Assembly: GCF_014764445.1 (NCBI RefSeq)
Contig: NZ_CP061721.1
Span: 3,410,001 to 3,474,000 of the forward strand
Reading direction: 5' to 3'
DNA length: 64,000 nucleotides
From: Pseudarthrobacter sp. BIM B-2242
Lineage (GTDB): Bacteria > Actinomycetota > Actinomycetes > Actinomycetales > Micrococcaceae
Below are positions 60,279 to 64,000 of the stretch, piece after piece. Positions within the stretch are counted from its first letter, which is position 1, and every line of letters begins with the position of its first letter. Both the position numbers and the translations under genes were made by a program. The notes beneath the pieces are model-generated. The model saw only the letters and a list, made by a program, of their open reading frames with translations. It was not told where the DNA came from and made no database searches.

Positions 60279-61307
60279 TCAGGGACAGCCGCAGGACTGG
60301 CGGACGAGCAGTTTCGTGGGAAAAATCCTGTGCCGCGGCTTTTCCCCACGGGCGGCACCCACCAGTGCCGCCACGGCGGCTTCCGCCATGGCAGCAACAG
60401 GCTGCTCCACCGTGGTCAGCGGCGGCCACGAGTATTCAGCCTCGATGGAACCGTCAAATGACACCACGGCCACCTCACCCGGAATCGCCAACCCGGCTTC
60501 ATGCACGGCACGCAACAGGCCCACCGCCTGGGTGTCAGAAGTAGCAAAGATGGCAGTGGGCCTGTTCACTGAGGCAACCAGGCGTTGCCCGGCAAGGTAA
60601 CCGCCGGGCCAGGTGAAGCCGCTGTAGACAATGGGACCTTCAGGCAACCCTGCGTCCTGCAGCGCCTGGCGCCAGCCCACCTCGCGGCCGTCGGTGCTGC
60701 CCGACACGTTGGTTCCCATCGCCAGGCCGATGTTTGTGTGGCCGTGGCCAATGAGGTGTTCGACGGCGATCCGGGCGCCGGCGGCTAGGTCCACGCCAAT
60801 ACTGTTGAACCCCGGCGCGTCCCGCTCCTGGTTAAGCAGGACCGCCGGGATGTCAGCCCGCTCCAGGACTTCAAGATCGGGTTCGAAGAGCACGCTGGCC
60901 AGCAGCACCCCGTCCACTTGCCGGGCCGCAAGGTTGCGGATGTTGCGCCGCTCCTTGGCGAGGTTGCCGTCGGAATTACTGAGTACCAGGGCATAGCCGA
61001 GCTCCGCGGCGGCATCCTCCACCGCGTGGGCGAACAGCGAGAAGAACGGGTTGGTGTTGTCCGGGATGATCAGGCCCAGCGTCTCGCTGGAACCCAGCTT
61101 GAGGGCCCTGGCGGCCGCGTTGGGCCGGTAGCCCAGCACCCGGATGGCATCCTGCACCTTGGCTTCGGTGGCCGGAGCGACTTTCTTGGGCCCGCCGTTG
61201 ACCACGTAGCTGACGACGGCGGTGCTGACGCCGGCGTACCGGGCAACATCCTTGCGGGTCACAGGGCCACGCGGAGCCTGCACTGCGGGAGTGGTCATGG
61301 TGTTCAT
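60279..61307 (-). CDS. LacI-family transcriptional regulator of the third CUT1 transporter
   Basis: A 342-residue LacI/GalR protein: DNA-binding region VTRKDVARYAGVSTAVVSYVVNGGPKKVAP, hinge LGYRPNAAARALKLG, and effector domain LGLIIPDNTNPFF. The conserved C-terminal end LLVRQSCGCP is typical of many actinobacterial regulators of this family. Starts at 61307 or 61298 are both possible. It is divergent from the transporter at 61520, with ATCTACTC-based dyads between, and probably represses it. Confidence 0.91.
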   Translation of the reverse strand: MNTMTTPAVQAPRGPVTRKDVARYAGVSTAVVSYVVNGGPKKVAPATEAKVQDAIRVLGYRPNAAARALKLGSSETLGLIIPDNTNPFFSLFAHAVEDAAAELGYALVLSNSDGNLAKERRNIRNLAARQVDGVLLASVLFEPDLEVLERADIPAVLLNQERDAPGFNSIGVDLAAGARIAVEHLIGHGHTNIGLAMGTNVSGSTDGREVGWRQALQDAGLPEGPIVYSGFTWPGGYLAGQRLVASVNRPTAIFATSDTQAVGLLRAVHEAGLAIPGEVAVVSFDGSIEAEYSWPPLTTVEQPVAAMAEAAVAALVGAARGEKPRHRIFPTKLLVRQSCGCP

Positions 61308-61380
61308 GCTAACCGCCTGACTTTCGACCGGGAGCACACCCGGCGAGCGCTCCGCGTCAGAGCCCAGTGTCCCACCTGCA

Positions 61381-61396
61381 ATCTACTCGAGTCAAC
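61381..61396. promoter_or_regulatory. operator half-site before the LacI gene
   Basis: ATCTACTCGAGTCAAC repeats the left half of the full dyad at 61458-61473 exactly (ATCTACTC) with a shorter symmetric right half (GAGT). It lies about 75 bp before the LacI start and may be an autoregulatory or auxiliary site. Confidence 0.5.
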
Positions 61397-61457
61397 ACGC
61401 CATCAATTGGAAGAATCCCGCTTGTTAGCAGCCGGAAAAACACTGTTGCGATCCTCG

Positions 61458-61473
61458 ATCTACTCGTGTAGAT
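61458..61473. promoter_or_regulatory. LacI operator upstream of the third transporter
   Basis: ATCTACTCGTGTAGAT is a 16-bp dyad with one mismatch at the centre, of LacI-type spacing, about 50 bp before the permease start and about 150 bp before the LacI start. The sequence differs from the two other operator families in this window, consistent with a different LacI paralogue. Confidence 0.72.
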
Positions 61474-61519
61474 TCATCGGCAGTTGTTATCCACATCACA
61501 GTCCAGGAAAGGGTCGACG

Positions 61520-62461
61520 ATGACCACCCTTGCCAAACCCACACGAACCGCCCGGCCGCAGACGGGCGCACCGAGCCCCCGCGGCGGCTACCGCCGGCTC
61601 GGTGACCTGAAGATCGCCCTCCTCTTCATCGCCCCGGCCATGATCGGTTTCACTTTCTTTTACGTCGTGCCCACCATCCGTGGCGTGTACCTGAGCTTCA
61701 CCGAATACAGCATCCTCGGCGACCCCGAATGGGTGGGCCTGGACAACTACACGGCCCTCGCCACGGACCCGCTGTTCTGGAATTCACTGGCCGTGACCGG
61801 CCAATACGTCTTCCTCAACATCGTTCTTCAGACGGCCTTGGCCCTGGGCCTGGCCCTGCTGATGCACCAGGTGGCCAAGTCCACGCTGGTCCGGGGCGCG
61901 CTGCTGCTGCCGTACCTGATGTCCAACGTCATCGCGGCGCTGCTCTGGTTCTGGATGCTCGATTACCAGATCGGCGTGGTGAACCAGTTCATCGAATGGG
62001 CAGGCATCCCCCGCATCGCTTTCTTTGGCAGCGAGGAGTGGGCCATCCCCACCCAGGCCCTGATCAACACGTGGCGCCACATGGGCTACACGGCACTGCT
62101 GATCTTCGCCGGCCTGCAGGCCATCCCCCACCACGTCTATGAGGTGGCCAAGCTGGACGGCGCTTCCCCGTTCCAGACCTTCCGCAAGATCACCATTCCG
62201 CTGCTGCGGCCGGTGCTGGTCCTTGTCCTGGTGGTTACCGTGATCGGTTCGTTCCAGGTCTTCGACACCGTCGCCGTCACTACCCAGGGCGGTCCGGTCA
62301 ACGCCACCCGGGTCATCCAGTACTACATCTACCAGCGCGCCTTCACCGAGTCGGACTTCGGGTACGGGTCCGCCATCGCCGTCATTCTTTTCCTCATCCT
62401 CGCCCTGGTGGCCTTCATCCAGATGAAGTTCCTCAAGGGCAACGAGTCGGACCTGGACTAA
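61520..62461 (+). CDS. sugar ABC transporter permease (CUT1, MalF-like)
   Basis: A 313-residue permease. A Thr/Pro/Arg-rich N-terminus precedes KIALLFIAPAMIGFTFFYVVP and five further membrane helices. The EAA loop YEVAKLDGASPFQTFRKITIPLLRP is complete. The ATG at 61520 with AGGAAAGGG upstream is preferred to an in-frame ATG 36 nt earlier. It is the first gene of the operon after the LacI operator; the second permease follows after 10 bp. The substrate is unknown. Confidence 0.92.
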   Translation: MTTLAKPTRTARPQTGAPSPRGGYRRLGDLKIALLFIAPAMIGFTFFYVVPTIRGVYLSFTEYSILGDPEWVGLDNYTALATDPLFWNSLAVTGQYVFLNIVLQTALALGLALLMHQVAKSTLVRGALLLPYLMSNVIAALLWFWMLDYQIGVVNQFIEWAGIPRIAFFGSEEWAIPTQALINTWRHMGYTALLIFAGLQAIPHHVYEVAKLDGASPFQTFRKITIPLLRPVLVLVLVVTVIGSFQVFDTVAVTTQGGPVNATRVIQYYIYQRAFTESDFGYGSAIAVILFLILALVAFIQMKFLKGNESDLD

Positions 62462-62471
62462 GGAGTCCCGC

Positions 62472-63398
62472 ATGAGCACCACCATCAGCCGCACCGCCGC
62501 GGTCGCCCCGGCCCGCCGCCGTCGCCCGTTCAACGCCCGCCGCGCGGGCGCCTGGGCCCTCCTGCTCCTGGCCATCGCCGTCTCCGTCCTGCCGTTCCTG
62601 TGGGTCCTGCGCACGGCGCTGTCCACCAACAGTTCGCTCGCCTCACAGTCGGCCAGCCTGCTGCCGGCGGACTTCACCTGGGGCGCCTTCCTGCGGGTCT
62701 TCGGGCTCCAGAGCCCGGCGGATGCCATCGCGGAAGGCGGATCGGGGGCAGCCATCGACTTCTGGCTGTACCTGCGCAACTCCGTGATCTTCTCCTCCAT
62801 CACCACCGCCGGCGCCGTGTTCTTCAGCGCGATGGCTGCCTACGCCTTCGCCCGGCTGCGCTGGCGGGGCCGGAACACGGTCTTCAGCCTGTTCCTGGGC
62901 ACCATGCTGGTCCCGCCGATCTTCACCGCACTGCCCAACTTCCTGCTGATCAAGAACCTGGACCTGCTCAACACGATGCTCGGCATGGTCCTGCCCTACG
63001 TCTTTATGACGCCCTTCGCCATCTTCTTCCTCCGCCAGTTCTTCCTGAACATGTCCCGCGAGGTCGAAGAAGCGGCAATGCTCGACGGCGCCAAGCACCT
63101 GCGCATCTTCTTCCAGATTGTGCTTCCCAACGCCGCAGCCCCGCTCGCCACCCTGGCGCTGCTCACCTTCATCGGCCAGTGGAACGAGTACTTCTGGCCC
63201 CTGCTGGTGGGCTCCCAGGACGACGTGCGAGTCCTGCAGGTGGGCCTCGGCGTTTTCAAGTCCCAGTCCCCGCAGGGATCCCCGGACTGGTCCGGCCTGA
63301 TGGCCGCCACCCTGGTCTCGGCCCTGCCCGTCCTCATCCTCTTCGCGGCCTTCGGCAAGAAGATCGTCAACTCCATCGGCTTCTCCGGCATCAAATAA
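62472..63398 (+). CDS. carbohydrate ABC transporter permease (CUT1, MalG-like)
   Basis: A 308-residue permease with an Arg-rich N-terminus, the helix AGAWALLLLAIAVSVLPFLWVLRTAL and about six membrane segments. The EAA loop is VEEAAMLDGAKHLRIFFQIVLPNAAAP. It ends GFSGIK, the usual MalG-type terminus. AAGGAG lies about 8 nt before the ATG. The binding-protein gene follows after 50 bp. Confidence 0.93.
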   Translation: MSTTISRTAAVAPARRRRPFNARRAGAWALLLLAIAVSVLPFLWVLRTALSTNSSLASQSASLLPADFTWGAFLRVFGLQSPADAIAEGGSGAAIDFWLYLRNSVIFSSITTAGAVFFSAMAAYAFARLRWRGRNTVFSLFLGTMLVPPIFTALPNFLLIKNLDLLNTMLGMVLPYVFMTPFAIFFLRQFFLNMSREVEEAAMLDGAKHLRIFFQIVLPNAAAPLATLALLTFIGQWNEYFWPLLVGSQDDVRVLQVGLGVFKSQSPQGSPDWSGLMAATLVSALPVLILFAAFGKKIVNSIGFSGIK

Positions 63399-63448
63399 GC
63401 ACTCCACCCTCCGCACCCTCCCGAATTCCCCGAACGGAAAGTAGAACC

Positions 63449-64000
63449 ATGAAGAAATCCCTCGGCGCCGTCGCCGCTGCCGCCGTTATGGCGCTGTCCC
63501 TGTCCGCCTGCGGCGGTGGCTCCTCCTCCGCAGAATCCGCCAAGGGCGAGATCAACTACTGGCTCTGGGACGCCAACCAGCTTCCCGCCTACCAGCAGTG
63601 CGCGGACGATTTCACCAAGGCATACCCGGACATCGCCGTCAAGATCACCCAGCGCGGCTGGGACGACTACTGGAGCACCCTGACCAACGGATTTGTGGGC
63701 GGCACCGCCCCGGACGTCTTCACCAACCACCTTGGCCGTTACGGTGAGCTCGCCGAAAACAAGCAGCTGCTGGCCCTCGACGAGGCCGTGGAAAAGGACA
63801 ACGTGGACGTCTCCGCCTACAACGAGGGCCTCGCTGACCTCTGGGTGGGCCAGGACGGCAAGCGTTACGGCCTGCCGAAGGACTGGGACACCATCGGCCT
63901 GTTCTACAACAAGGCCATGCTCACCAGTGCAGGCATCTCAGAGGACCAGATGAAGGACCTCACGTGGAACCCCCAGGACGGCGGCACGTACGAGGACGTC
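63449..64000 (+). CDS. ABC transporter sugar-binding lipoprotein, cut by window end
   Basis: The first 184 codons of a family 1 binding protein. Signal sequence with lipobox LSAC near residue 21, then INYWLWDANQLPAYQQCADDFTKAYPDIAVKI and RGWDDYWSTLTNGFVGGTAPDVF, typical of CUT1 sugar binders. The ATG is at 63449 (GGAAAG upstream). No stop is reached before 64000, so the 3' part lies outside. It completes permease-permease-binding protein operon three. Confidence 0.9.
   Translation, partial: MKKSLGAVAAAAVMALSLSACGGGSSSAESAKGEINYWLWDANQLPAYQQCADDFTKAYPDIAVKITQRGWDDYWSTLTNGFVGGTAPDVFTNHLGRYGELAENKQLLALDEAVEKDNVDVSAYNEGLADLWVGQDGKRYGLPKDWDTIGLFYNKAMLTSAGISEDQMKDLTWNPQDGGTYEDV

Overview
The window is high-GC actinobacterial chromosome, most likely from Arthrobacter, Pseudarthrobacter or a close Micrococcaceae relative. 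The pointers are GTG/TTG starts, GTGA-coupled operons, an Flp/Tad locus of the mycobacterial Rv3660c-Rv3654c type, several CUT1 sugar transporters without their own ATPase, and an lldD2-type lactate dehydrogenase. The genus is inferred from gene content only. No rRNA, tRNA or CRISPR array was recognised.

Layout. 0-2.6 kb: the 3' part of a DUF222/HNH gene and a PKD-type lipoprotein. 2.7-17.6 kb: a catabolic island holding a CUT1 transporter, a Gfo/Idh/MocA-DUF6807 fusion, a degenerate M24 protein, an SDR-KdgD-enolase cassette, a second Gfo/Idh enzyme and a LacI regulator. Near-identical palindromes centred on AAAGCGTTTTC sit before most of its transcription units. Between the two arms of the island lies an IS3-type element (10015-11317) that landed inside an array of 32-bp repeats. 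The enolase gene now ends inside an inverted copy of that repeat. 17.6-26.5 kb: FadR/GntR plus L-lactate dehydrogenase, an ArsR regulator, acuC, a Trk/Ktr potassium system, proC, ppx and an SseB-like gene.

26.5-51.6 kb is mostly conserved actinobacterial backbone. It runs topA, methyltransferase, TipA-like MerR regulator, three small lipoproteins, trhO, GNAT, MrfA-type helicase, the ssd-tadA-tadB-tadC-DUF4244-tadE-Rv3654c operon, a family A exonuclease/polymerase divergent from a tiny HTH protein, a YegP-like protein, nudix-nth, a membrane protein and acsA. The gene content follows the M. tuberculosis topA-to-nth neighbourhood.

51.6-64 kb returns to sugar catabolism: a Gfo/Idh oxidoreductase with a DeoR regulator, a LacI-controlled GH42 beta-galactosidase operon with its own CUT1 transporter, and a third LacI plus CUT1 transporter that runs off the window end.

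The least ordinary parts are the operator-linked island with its DUF6807 fusion and M24-like protein, the 32-bp repeat remnant split by the IS, a two-member family of long hairpins whose stems covary (19.8 and 31.2 kb), and the small HTH/polymerase pair sharing twin dyad operators.
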